DNA of 64,000 nt from Henricia sp. BOLD:AAB3569 (Eukaryota; Echinodermata; Asteroidea; Spinulosida; Echinasteridae): positions 59,734 to 123,733 of the forward strand of contig JBBELK010000321.1 of NCBI GenBank assembly GCA_037783545.1, given 5' to 3'. The notes under the pieces were generated by a model, which was not told where the DNA came from, did no database searches, and saw only the letters and a program-made list of their open reading frames with translations. Both the position numbers and the translations under genes were made by a program. This document shows positions 1-12,019 of this stretch, piece after piece (position 1 is the stretch's first letter; each line of letters starts with the position of its first letter).

Positions 1-135
1 AACTCAGGAGTACCCCAAAGAGGTGTGTACAGACAGCCACGGTTTGCGTGAGAGCAGTCAGGAAGCCTCAACCCAGTTTTTTTCTAAACTTTGAAATTTC
101 TCTGCCATTTCCCGGCGAAAGTCTGTCAATTTTTT

Positions 136-432
136 ATGACAAGTGCGCAATATAGAGAGTTTAGGGCATGCAAAATTTGAAGTTCGTCGGAACATTTTTC
201 GACCTCCAAATTTGCCGACGTTTGGACCACACTTTGACCAAACTGCCGAGCCAAACTGCGGTGCGTTAACGACAGTCCGAATGACTGAGCATGCGCACAA
301 CTCAGGAGTACCCCAAAGAGGTGTGTACAGACAGCCACGGTTTGCGTGAGAGCAGTCAGGAAGCCTCAACCCAGTTTTTTCTAAACTTTAAAATTTCTCT
401 GCCATTTCCCGGCAAATGTCTGTCAATTTTTT
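136..432. repeat. Reference satellite monomer (297 bp)
   Basis: First complete unit, phased on ATGACAAG. Landmarks: GCATGC at 166-171 and again at 289-294; the 8-bp palindrome CAAATTTG at 207-214; the 8-bp palindrome CGTTAACG (an HpaI-type GTTAAC core) at 264-271; a small inverted repeat CTGAG (285-289) and CTCAG (301-305) with an 11-base loop; CGTCGG at 186-191 facing CCGACG at 216-221. A T-tract lies at 375-380 and a second at 427-432; both vary between 6 and 7 T in other units. Most diagnostic variants of the array fall at 175-250 and near 347. This unit is not perfectly consensus: it has AAACTGCC at 240-247, CTTTAAAATTT at the first T-tract end, and GGCAAATGTC near its right end. Confidence 0.95.
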
Positions 433-652
433 ATGACAAGTGCGCAATATAGAGAGTTTAGGGCATGCAAAATTTGAAGTTCGTCGTAACATTTTTCGAC
501 CTCCAAATTTGCCGACGTTAGGACCACACTTTGACCAAATTGCCGAGCCAAACTGCGGTGCGTTAACGACAGTCCGAATGACTGAGCATGCGCACAACTC
601 AGGAGTACCCCAAAGAGGTGTGTACAGACAGCCACGGTTTGCGTGAGAGCAG

Positions 653-3600
653 TCAGGAAGCCTCAACCCAGTTTTTTTCTAAACTTTGAAATTTCTCTGC
701 CATTTCCCGGCGAAAGTCTGTCAATTTTTTATGACAAGTGCGCAATATAGAGAGTTTAGGGCATGCAAAATTTGAAGTTCGTCGGAACATTTTTCGACCT
801 CCAAATTTGCCGACGTTTGGACCACACTTTGACCAAATTGCCGAGCCAAACTGCGGTGCGGTAACGACAGTCCGAATGACTGAGCATGCGCACAACTCAG
901 GAGTACCCCAAAGAGGTGTGTACAGACAGCCACGGTTTGCGTGAGAGCAGTCAGGAAGCCTCAACCCAGTTTTTTCTAAACTTTGAAATTTCTCTGCCAT
1001 TTCCCGGCGAAAGTCTGTCAATTTTGTATGACAAGTGCGCAATATAGAGAGTTTAGGGCATGCAAAATTTGAAGTTCGTCGGAACATTTTTCGACCTCCA
1101 AATTTGCCGACGTTAGGACCACACTTTGACCAAACTGCCGAGCCAAACTGCGGTGCGTTAACGACAGTCCGAATGACTGAGCATGCGCACAACTCAGGAG
1201 TACCCCAAAGAGGTGTGTACAGACAGCCACGGTTTGCGTGAGAGCAGTCAGGAAACCTCAACCCAGTTTTTTCTAAACTTTGAAATTTCTCTGCCATTTC
1301 CCGGCGAAAGTCTGTCAATTTTTTATGACAAGTGCGCAATATAGAGAGTTTAGGGCATGCAAAATTTGAAGTTCGTCGGAACATTTTTCGACCTCCAAAT
1401 TTGCCGACGTTTGGACCACACTTTGACCAAATTGCCGAGCCAAACTGCGGTGCGTTAACGACAGTCCGAATGACTGAGCATGCGCACAACTCAGGAGTAC
1501 CCCAAAGAGGTGTGTACAGACAGCCACGGTTTGCGCGAGAGCAGTCAGGAAGCCTCAACCCATTTGTTTCTAAACTTTGAAATTTCTCTGCCATTTCCCG
1601 GCGAAAGTCTGTCAATTTTTTATGACAAGTGCGCAATATAGAGAGTTTAGGGCATGCAAAATTTGAAGTTCGTCGGAACATTTTTCGACCTCCAAATTTG
1701 CCGACGTTTGGACCACACTTTGACCAAAGTGCCGAGCCAAACTGCGGTGCGTTAACGACAGTCCGAATGACTGAGCATGCGCACAACTCAGGAGTACCCC
1801 AAAGAGGTGTGTACAGACAGCCACGGTTTGCGTGAGAGCAGTCAGGAAGCCTCAACCCAGTTTTTTCTAAACTTTGAAATTTCTCTGCCATTTCCCGGCG
1901 AAAGTCTGTCAATTTTTTATGACAAGTGCGCAATATAGAGAGTTTAGGGCATGCAAAATTTGAAGTTCGTCGGAACATTTTTCGACCTCCAAATTTGCCG
2001 ACGTTTGGACCACACTTTGACCAAAGTGCCGAGCCAAACTGCGGTGCGTTAACGACAGTCCGAATGACTGAGCATGCGCACAACTCAGGAGTACCCCAAA
2101 GAGGTGTGTACAGACAGCCACGGTTTGCGTGAGAGCAGTCAGGAAGCCTCAACCCAGTTTTTTCTAAACTTTGAAATTTCTCTGCCATTTCCCGGCGAAA
2201 GTCTGTCAATTTTTTATGACAAATGCGCAATATAGAGAGTTTAGGGCATGCAAAATTTGAAGTTCGTCGGAACATTTTTCGACCTCCAAATTTGCCGACG
2301 TTTGGACCACACTTTGACCAAATTGCCGAGCCAAACTGCGGTGCGTTAACGACAGTCCGAATGACTGAGCATGCGCACAACTCAGGAGTACCCCAAAGAG
2401 GTGTGTACAGACAGCCACGGTTTGCGCGAGAGCAGTCAGGAAGCCTCAACCCAGTTTTTTCTAAACTTGGAAATTTCTCTGCCATTTCCCGGCGAAAGTC
2501 TGTCAATTTTTTATGACAAGTGCGCAATATAGAGAGTTTAGGGCATGCAAAATTTGAAGTTCGTCGGAACATTTTTCGACCTCCAAATTTGCCGACGTTT
2601 GGACCACACTTTGACCAAATTGCCGAGCCAAACTGCGGTGCGTTAACGACAGTCCGAATGACTGAGCATGCGCACAACTCAGGAGTACCCCAAAGAGGTG
2701 TGTACAGACAGCCACGGTTTGCGTGAGAGCAGTCAGGAAGCCTCAACCCAGTTTTTTCTAAACTTTGAAATTTCTCTGCCATTTCCCGGCGAAAGTCTGT
2801 CAATTTTTTATGACAAGTGCGCAATATAGAGAGTTTAGGGCATGCAAAATTTGAAGTTCGTCGGAACATTTTTCGACCTCCAAATTTGCCGACGTTTGGA
2901 CCACACTTTGACCAAATTGCCGAGCCAAACTGCGGTGCGTTAACGACAGTCCGAATGACTGAGCATGCGCACAACTCAGGAGTACCCCAAAGAGGTGTGT
3001 ACAGACAGCCACGGTTTGCGCGAGAGCAGTCAGGAAGCCTCAACCCATTTGTTTCTAAACTTTGAAATTTCTCTGCCATTTCCCGGCGAAAGTCTGTCAA
3101 TTTTTTATGACAAGTGCGCAATATAGAGAGTTTAGGGCATGCAAAATTTGAAGTTCGTCGGAACATTTTTCGACCTCCAAATTTGCCGACGTTTGGACCA
3201 CACTTTGACCAAAGTGCCGAGCCAAACTGCGGTGCGTTAACGACAGTCCGAATGACTGAGCATGCGCACAACTCAGGAGTACCCCAAAGAGGTGTGTACA
3301 GACAGCCACGGTTTGCGTGAGAGCAGTCAGGAAGCCTCAACCCAGTTTTTTCTAAACTTTGAAATTTCTCTGCCATTTCCCGGCGAAAGTCTGTCAATTT
3401 TTTATGACAAGTGCGCAATATAGAGAGTTTAGGGCATGCAAAATTTGAAGTTCGTCGGAACATTTTTCGACCTCCAAATTTGCCGACGTTTGGACCACAC
3501 TTTGACCAAATTGCCGAGCCAAACTGCGGTGCGTTAACGACAGTCCGAATGACTGAGCATGCGCACAACTCAGGAGTACCCCAAAGAGGTGTGTACAGAC

Positions 3601-5716
3601 AGCCACGGTTTGCGCGAGAGCAGTCAGGAAGCCTCAACCCATTTGTTTCTAAACTTTGAAATTTCTCTGCCATTTCCCGGCGAAAGTCTGTCAATTTTTT
3701 ATGACAAGTGCGCAATATAGAGAGTTTAGGGCATGCAAAATTTGAAGTTCGTCGGAACATTTTTCGACCTCCAAATTTGCCGACGTTTGGACCACACTTT
3801 GACCAAAGTGCCGAGCCAAACTGCGGTGCGTTAACGACAGTCCGAATGACTGAGCATGCGCACAACTCAGGAGTACCCCAAAGAGGTGTGTACAGACAGC
3901 CACGGTTTGCGTGAGAGCAGTCAGGAAGCCTCAACCCAGTTTTGTCTAAACTTTGAAATTTCTCTGCCATTTCCCGGCGAAAGTCTGTCAATTTTTTATG
4001 ACAAATGCGCAATATAGAGAGTTTAGGGCATGCAAAATTTGAAGTTCGTCGGAACATTTTTCGACCTCCAAATTTGCCGACGTTTGGACCACACTTTGAC
4101 CAAATTGCCGAGCCAAACTGCGGTGCGTTAACGACAGTCCGAATGACTGAGCATGCGCACAACTCAGGAGTACCCCAAAGAGGTGTGTACAGACAGCCAC
4201 GGTTTGCGCGAGAGCAGTCAGGAAGCCTCAACCCATTTGTTTCTAAACTTTGAAATTTCTCTGCCATTTCCCGGCGAAAGTCTGTCAATTTTTTATGACA
4301 AGTGCGCAATATAGAGAGTTTAGGGCATGCAAAATTTGAAGTTCGTCGGAACATTTTTCGACCTCCAAATTTGCCGACGTTTGGACCACACTTTGACCAA
4401 AGTGCCGAGCCAAACTGCGGTGCGTTAACGACAGTCCGAATGACTGAGCATGCGCACAACTCAGGAGTACCCCAAAGAGGTGTGTACAGACAGCCACGGT
4501 TTGCGTGAGAGCAGTCAGGAAGCCTCAACCCAGTTTTTTCTAAACTTTGAAATTTCTCTGCCATTTCCCGGCGAAAGTCTGTCAATTTTTTATGACAAAT
4601 GCGCAATATAGAGAGTTTAGGGCATGCAAAATTTGAAGTTCGTCGGAACATTTTTCGACCTCCAAATTTGCCGACGTTTGGACCACACTTTGACCAAATT
4701 GCCGAGCCAAACTGCAGTGCGTTAACGACAGTCCGAATGACTGAGCATGCGCACAACTCAGGAGTACCCCAAAGAGGTGTGTACAGACAGCCACGGTTTG
4801 CGCGAGAGCAGTCAGGAAGCCTCAACCCAGTTTTTTCTAAACTTGGAAATTTCTCTGCCATTTCCCGGCGAAAGTCTGTCAATTTTTTTTGACAAGTGCG
4901 CAATATAGAGAGTTTAGGGCATGAAAAATTTGAAGTTCGTCGGAAAATTTTTCGACCTCCAAATTTGCCGACGTTTGGACCACACTTTGACCAAATTGCC
5001 GAGCCAAACTGCGGTGCGTTAACGACAGTCCGAATGACTGAGCATGCGCACAACTCAGGAGTACCCCAAAGAGGTGTGTACAGACAGCCACGGTTTGCGC
5101 GAGAGCAGTCAGGAAGCCTCAACCCATTTTTTTCTAAACTTTGAAATTTCTCTGCCATTTCCCGGCGAAAGTCTGTCAATTTTTTATGACAAGTGCGCAA
5201 TATAGAGAGTTTAGGGCATGCAAAATTTGAAGTTCGTCGGAACATTTTTCGACCTCCAAATTTGCCGACGTTTGGACCACACTTTGACCAAATTGCCGAG
5301 CCAAACTGCGGTGCGTTAACGACAGTCCGAATGACTGAGCATGCGCACAACTCAGGAGTACCCCAAAGAGGTGTGTACAGACAGCCACGGTTTGCGTGAG
5401 AGCAGTCAGGAAGCCTCAACCCAGTTTTTTCTAAACTTTGAAATTTCTCTGCCATTTCCCGGCGAAAGTCTGTCAATTTTTTATGACAAGTGCGCAATAT
5501 AGAGAGTTTAGGGCATGCAAAATTTGAAGTTCGTCGGAACATTTTTCGACCTCCAAATTTGCCGACGTTTGGACCACACTTTGACCAAATTGCCGAGCCA
5601 AACTGCGGTGCGTTAACGACAGTCCGAATGACTGAGCATGCGCACAACTCAGGAGTACCCCAAAGAGGTGTGTACAGACAGCCACGGTTTGCGTGAGAGC
5701 AGTCAGGAAGCCTCAA
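653..5716 (-). other. Longest satellite open frame; probably not a gene
   Basis: A 1687-codon minus-strand frame running through 17 monomers as a 99-residue repeat. Each repeat includes the segments CSHANRGCLYTPLWG, NAPQFGSAIWSKCGPNVGKFGG and CPKLSILRTCHKKLTDFRREM. The frame exists because 297 is divisible by 3 and the consensus has no stop in this frame. It starts and ends where the T-tract at the CCCAG end gains a base, not at a biological start or stop. Substitutions between repeats mostly change amino acids (H/R, I/L/V, M/I/L), and elsewhere in the array an amplified variant puts a stop after SAIW. There is no signal peptide, known domain or flanking gene structure. Similar frames occur at 51018-54269 and 60827-63889. 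Translation of a repeat peptide cannot be excluded from sequence, but nothing supports it. Confidence 0.85.
2810..4888. repeat. Two-monomer (594-bp) higher-order repeat
   Basis: Seven consecutive monomers alternate between two types. One type ends with CGCGAGAG followed by CATTTGTTTC in place of the usual CAGTTTTTTC. The other carries AAAGTGCC in place of AAATTGCC and ends with CGTGAGAG. The AAAGTGCC units start at 3107, 3701 and 4295, exactly 594 bp apart. The same pair also occurs at 1325-1918, and a related pair with CATCTGTTTC lies at 6969-7564. The AAAGTGCC type is not seen after 7.6 kb. Confidence 0.85.
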
Positions 5717-8700
5717 CCCAGTTTTTTTCTAAACTTTGAAATTTCTCTGCCATTTCCCGGCGAAAGTCTGTCAATTTTTTATGACAAGTGCGCAATATAG
5801 AGAGTTTAGGGCATGCAAAATTTGAAGTTCGTCGGAACATTTTTCGACCTCCAAATTTGCCGACGTTTGGACCACACTTTGACCAAATTGCCGAGCCAAA
5901 CTGCGGTGCGTTAACGACAGTCCGAATGACTGAGCATGCGCACAACTCAGGAGTACCCCACAGAGGTGTGTACAGACAGCCACGGTTTGCGTGAGAGCAG
6001 TCAGGAAGCCTCAACCCAGTTTTTTCTAAACTTTGAAATTTCTCTGCCATTTCCCGGCGAAAGTCTGTCAATTTTTTATGACAAGTGCGCAATATAGAGA
6101 GTTTAGGGCATGCAAAATTTGAAGTTCGTCGGAACATTTTTCGACCTCCAAATTTGCCGACGTTTGGACCACACTTTGACCAAATTGCCGAGCCAAACTG
6201 CGGTGCGTTAACGACAGTCCGAATGACTGAGCATGCGCACAACTCAGGAGTACCCCAAAGAGGTGTGTACAGACAGCCACGGTTTGCGTGAGAGCAGTCA
6301 GGAAGCCTCAACCCAGTTTTTTCTAAACTTTGAAATTTCTCTGCCATTTCCCGGCGAAAGTCTGTCAATTTTTTATGACAAGTGCGCAATATAGAGAGTT
6401 TAGGGCATGCAAAATTTGAAGTTCGTCGGAACATTTTTCGACCTCCAAATTTGCCGACGTTTGGACCACACTTTGACCAAATTGCCGAGCCAAACTGCGG
6501 TGCGTTAACGACAGTCCGAATGACTGAGCATGCGCACAACTCAAGAGTACCCCAAAGAGGTGTGTACAGACAGCCACGGTTTGCGCGAGAGCAGTCAGGA
6601 AGCCTCAACCCATTTTTTTCTAAACTTTGAAATTTCTCTGCCATTTCCAGGCGAAAGTCTGTCAATTTTTTATGACAAGTGCGCAATATAGAGAGTTTAG
6701 GGCATGCAAAATTTGAAGTTCGTCGGAACATTTTTCGACCTCCAAATTTGCCGACGTTTGGACCACACTTTGACCAAATTGCCGAGCCAAACTGCGGTGC
6801 GTTAACGACAGTCCGAATGACTGAGCATGCGCACAACTCAGGAGTACCCCAAAGAGGTGTGTACAGACAGCCACGGTTTGCGTGAGAGCAGTCAGGAAGC
6901 CTCAACCCAGTTTTTTCTAAACTTTGAAATTTCTCTGCCATTTCCCGGCGAAAGTCTGTCAATTTTTTATGACAAGTGCGCAATATAGAGAGTTTAGGGC
7001 ATGCAAAATTTGAAGTTCGTCGGAACATTTTTCGACCTCCAAATTTGCCGACGTTTGGACCACACTTTGACCAAATTGCCGAGCCAAACTGCGGTGCGTT
7101 AACGACAGTCCGAATGACTGAGCATGCGCACAACTCAGGAGTACCCCAAAGAGGTGTGTACAGACAGCCACGGTTTGCGCGAGAGCAGTCAGGAAGCCTC
7201 AACCCATCTGTTTCTAAACTTTGAAATTTCTCTGCCATTTCCCGGCGAAAGTCTGTCAATTTTTTTATGACAAGTGCGCAATATAGAGAGTTTAGGGCAT
7301 GCAAAATTTGAAGTTCGTCGGAACATTTTTCGACCTCCAAATTTGCCGACGTTTGGACCACACTTTGACCAAAGTGCCGAGCCAAACTGCGGTGCGTTAA
7401 CGACAGTCCGAATGACTGAGCATGCGCACAACTCAGGAGTACCCCAAAGAGGTGTGTACAGACAGCCACGGTTTGCGTGAGAGCAGTCAGGAAGCCTCAA
7501 CCCAGTTTTTTTCTAAACTTTGAAATTTCTCTGCCATTTCCCGGCGAAAGTCTGTCAATTTTTTATGACAAATGCGCAATATAGAGAGTTTAGGACATGC
7601 AAAATTTGAAGTTCGTCGGAACATTTTTCGACCTCCAAATTTGCCGACGTTTGGACCACACTTTGACCAAATTGCCGAGCCAAACTGCGGTGCGTTAACG
7701 ACAGTCCGAATGACTGAGCATGCGCACAACTCAGGAGTACCCCAAAGAGGTGTGTACAGACAGCCACGGTTTGCGTGAGAGCAGTCAGGAAGCCTCAACC
7801 CAGTTTTTTCTAAACTTTGAAATTTCTCTGCCATTTCCCGGCGAAAGTCTGTCAATTTTTTATGACAAGTGCGCAATATAGAGAGTTTAGGGCATGCAAA
7901 ATTTGAAGTTCGTCGGAACATTTTTCGACCTCCAAATTTGCCGACGTTTGGACCACACTTTGACTAAATTGCCGAGCCAAACTGCGGTGCGTTAACGACA
8001 GTCCGAATGACTGAGCATGCGCACAACTCAGGAGTACCCCAAAGAGGTGTGTACAGACAGCCACGGTTTGCGCGAGAGCAGTCAGGAAGCCTCAACCCAT
8101 TTTTTTTCTAAACTTTGAAATTTCTCTGCCATTTCCAGGCGAAAGTCTGTCAATTTTTTATGACAAGTGCGCAATATAGAGAGTTTAGGGCATGCAAAAT
8201 TTGAAGTTCGTCGGAACATTTTTCGACCTCCAAATTTGCCGACGTTAGGACCACACTTTGACCAAATTGCCGAGCCAAACTGCGGTGCGTTAACGACAGT
8301 CCGAATGACCGAGCATGCGCACAACTCAGGAGTACCCCAAAGAGGTGTGTACAGACAGCCACGGTTTGCGTGAGAGCAGTCAGGAAGCCTCAACCCAGTT
8401 TTTTCTAAACTTTGAAATTTCTCTGCCATTTCCCGGCGAAAGTCTGTCAATTTTTTATGACAAGTGCGCAATATAGAGAGTTTAGGGCATGCAAAATTTG
8501 AAGTTCGTCGGAACATTTTTCGACCTCCAAATTTGCCGACGTTTGGACCACACTTTGACCAAATTGCCGAGCCAAACTGCGGTGCGTTAACGACAGTCCG
8601 AATGACTGAGCATGCGCACAACTCAGGAGTACCCCAAAGAGGTGTGTACAGACAGCCACGGTTTGCGCGAGAGCAGTCAGGAAGCCTCAACCCAGTTTTT

Positions 8701-10536
8701 TCTAAACTTGGAAAATTCTCTGCCATTTCCCGGCGAAAGTCTGTCAATTTTTTATGACAAGTGCGCAATATAGAGAGTTTAGGGCATGCAAAATTTGAAG
8801 TTCGTCGGAAAATTTTTCGACCTCCAAATTTGCCGACGTTAGGACCACACTTTGACCAAATTGCCGAGCCAAACTGCGGTGCGTTAACGACAGTCCGAAT
8901 GACCGAGCATGCGCACAACTCAGGAGTACCCCAAAGAGGTGTGTACAGACAGCCACGGTTTGCGTGAGAGCAGTCAGGAAGCCTCAACCCAGTTTTTTCT
9001 AAACTTTGAAATTTCTCTGCCATTTCCCGGCGAAAGTCTGTCAATTTTGTATGACAAGTGCGCAATATAGAGAGTTTAGGGCATGCAAAATTTGAAGTTC
9101 GTCGGAACATTTTTCGACCTCCAAATTTGCCGACGTTTGGACCACACTTTGACCAAATTGCCGAGCCAAACTGCGGTGCGTTAACGACAGTCCGAATGAC
9201 TGAGCATGCGCACAACTCAGGAGTACCCCAAAGAGGTGTGTACAGACAGCCACGGTTTGCGTGAGAGCAGTCAGGAAGCCTCAACCCAGTTTTTTCTAAA
9301 CTTTGAAATTTCTCTGCCATTTCCAGGCGAAAGTCTGTCAATTTTTTTATGACAAGTGCGCAATATAGAGAGTTTAGGGCATGCAAAATTTGAAGTTCGT
9401 CGGAACATTTTTCGACCTCCAAATTTGCCGACGTTTGGACCACACTTTGACCAAATTGCCGAGCCAAACTGCGGTGCGTTAACGACAGTCCGAATGACTG
9501 AGCATGCGCACAACTCAGGAGTACCCCAAAGAGGTGTGTACAGACAGCCACGGTTTGCGTGAGAGCAGTCAGGAAGCCTCAACCCAGTTTTTTCTAAACT
9601 TTGAAATTTCTCTGCCATTTCCCGGCGAAAGTCTGTCAATTTTTTATGACAAGTGCGCAATATAGAGAGTTTAGGGCATGCAAAATTTGAAGTTCGTCGG
9701 AACATTTTTCGACCTCCAAATTTGCCGACGTTTGGACCACACTTTGACCAAATTGCCGAGCCAAACTGCGGTGCGTTAACGACAGTCCGAATGACTGAGC
9801 ATGCGCACAACTCAGGAGTACCCCAAAGAGGTGTGTACAGACAGCCACGGTTTGCGCGAGAGCAGTCAGGAAGCCTCAACCCAGTTTTTTCTAAACTTTG
9901 AAATTTCTCTGCCATTTCCCGGCGAAAGTCTGTCAATTTTGTATGACAAGTGCGCAATATAGAGAGTTTAGGGCATGCAAAATTTGAAGTTCGTCGGAAC
10001 ATGTTTCGACCTCCAAATTTGCCGACGTTTGGACCACACTTTGACCAAATTGCCGAGCCAAACTGCGGTGCGTTAACGACAGTCCGAATGACTGAGCATG
10101 CGCACAACTCAGGAGTACCCCAAAGAGGTGTGTACAGACAGCCACGGTTTGCGTGAGAGCAGTCAGGAAGCCTCAACCCAGTTTTTTCTAAACTTTGAAA
10201 TTTCTCTGCCATTTCCCGGCGAAAGTCTGTCAATTTTTTATGACAATTGCGCAATATAGAGAGTTTAGGGCATGCAAAATTTGAAGTTCGTCGGAACATT
10301 TTTCGACCTCCAAATTTGCCGACGTTTGGACCACACTTTGACCAAATTGCCGAGCCAAACTGCGGTGCGTTAACGACAGTCCGAATGACTGAGCATGCGC
10401 ACAACTCAGGAGTACCCCAAAGAGGTGTGTACAGACAGCCACGGTTTGCGCGAGAGCAGTCAGGAAGCCTCAACCCAGTTTTTTCTAAACTTTGAAATTT
10501 CTCTGCCATTTCCCGGCGAAAGTCTGTCAATTTTGT

Positions 10537-12019
10537 ATGACAAGTGCGCAATATAGAGAGTTTAGGGCATGCAAAATTTGAAGTTCGTCGGAACATGTTT
10601 CGACCTCCAAATTTGCCGACGTTTGGACCACACTTTGACCAAATTGCCGAGCCAAACTGCGGTGCGTTAACGTCAGTCCGAATGACTGAGTATGCGCACA
10701 ACTCAGGAGTACCCCAAAGAGGTGTGTACAGACAGCCACGGTTTGCGTGAGAGCAGTCAGGAAGCCTCAACCAGTTTTTTCTAAACTTTGAAATTTCTCT
10801 GCAATTTCCCGGCGAAAGTCTGTCAATTTTTTATGACAAGTGCGCAATATAGAGAGTTTAGGGCATGCAAAATTTGAAGTTCGTCGGAACATTTTTCGAC
10901 CTCCAAATTTGCCGACGTTTGGACCACACTTTGACCAAATTGCCGAGCCAAACTGCGGTGCGTTAACGACAGTCCGAATGACTGAGCATGCGCACAACTC
11001 AGGAGTACCCCAAAGAGGTGTGTACAGACAGCCACGGTTTGCGTGAGAGCAGTCAGGAAGCCTCAACCCAGTTTTTTCTAAACTTTGAAATTTCTCTGCC
11101 ATTTCCCGGCGAAAGTCTGTCAATTTTTTATGACAAGTGCGCAATATAGAGAGTTTAGGGCATGCAAAATTTGAAGTTCGTCGGAACATTTTTCGACCTC
11201 CAAATTTGCCGACGTTTGGACCACACTTTGACCAAATTGCCGAGCCAAACTGCGGTGCGTTAACGACAGTCCGAATGACTGAGCATGCGCACAACTCAGG
11301 AGTACCCCAAAGAGGTGTGTACAGACAGCCACGGTTTGCGCGAGAGCAGTCAGGAAGCCTCAACCCAGTTTTTTTCTAAACTTTGAAATTTCTCTGCCAT
11401 TTCCGGCGAAAGTCTGTCAATTTTTTATGACAAGTGCGCAATATAGAGAGTTTAGGGCATGCAAAATTTGAAGTTCGTCGGAACATTTTTCGACCTCCAA
11501 ATTTGCCGACGTTTGGACCACACTTTGACCAAATTGCCGAGCCAAACTGCAGTGCGTTAACGACAGTCCGAATGACTGAGCATGCGCACAACTCAGGAGT
11601 ACCCCAAAGAGGTGTGTACAGACAGCCACGGTTTGCGCGAGAGCAGTCAGGAAGCCTCAACCCAGTTTTTTCTAAACTTTGAAATTTCTCTGCCATTTCC
11701 CGGCGAAAGTCTGTCAATTTTGTATGACAAGTGCGCAATATAGAGAGTTTAGGGCATGCAAAATTTGAAGTTCGTCGGAACATGTTTCGACCTCCAAATT
11801 TGCCGACGTTTGGACCACACTTTGACCAAATTGCCGAGCCAAACTGCGGTGCGTTAACGTCAGTCCGAATGACTGAGCATGCGCACAACTCAGGAGTACC
11901 CCAAAGAGGTGTGTACAGACAGCCACGGTTTGCGTGAGAGCAGTCAGGAAGCCTCAACCAGTTTTTTCTAAACTTTGAAATTTCTCTGCCATTTCCCGGC
12001 GAAAGTCTGTCAATTTTTT
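10537..12019. repeat. Paired variant monomers about 1187 bp apart
   Basis: The units starting at 10537 and 11724 share three uncommon changes: ACATGTTTCG in place of ACATTTTTCG, CGTCAGTCC in place of CGACAGTCC, and a one-base loss giving CCTCAACCAG at their right end. The spacing is four monomers minus one base. The units just before them differ (CAATTGCG near 10247 against CAGTGCG near 11550), so only about one to one and a half monomers are shared with certainty. This looks like a small conversion tract or the remnant of a four-monomer duplication. A further unit at 9943 carries only the ACATGTTTCG change. Confidence 0.6.

Noticed and set aside
285-305. CTGAG/CTCAG stem in each monomer as a functional RNA or terminator hairpin
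   Set aside because: The arms are only 5 bp with an 11-base loop, and no transcription unit is evident. Such short dyads are expected by chance in a 297-bp unit.
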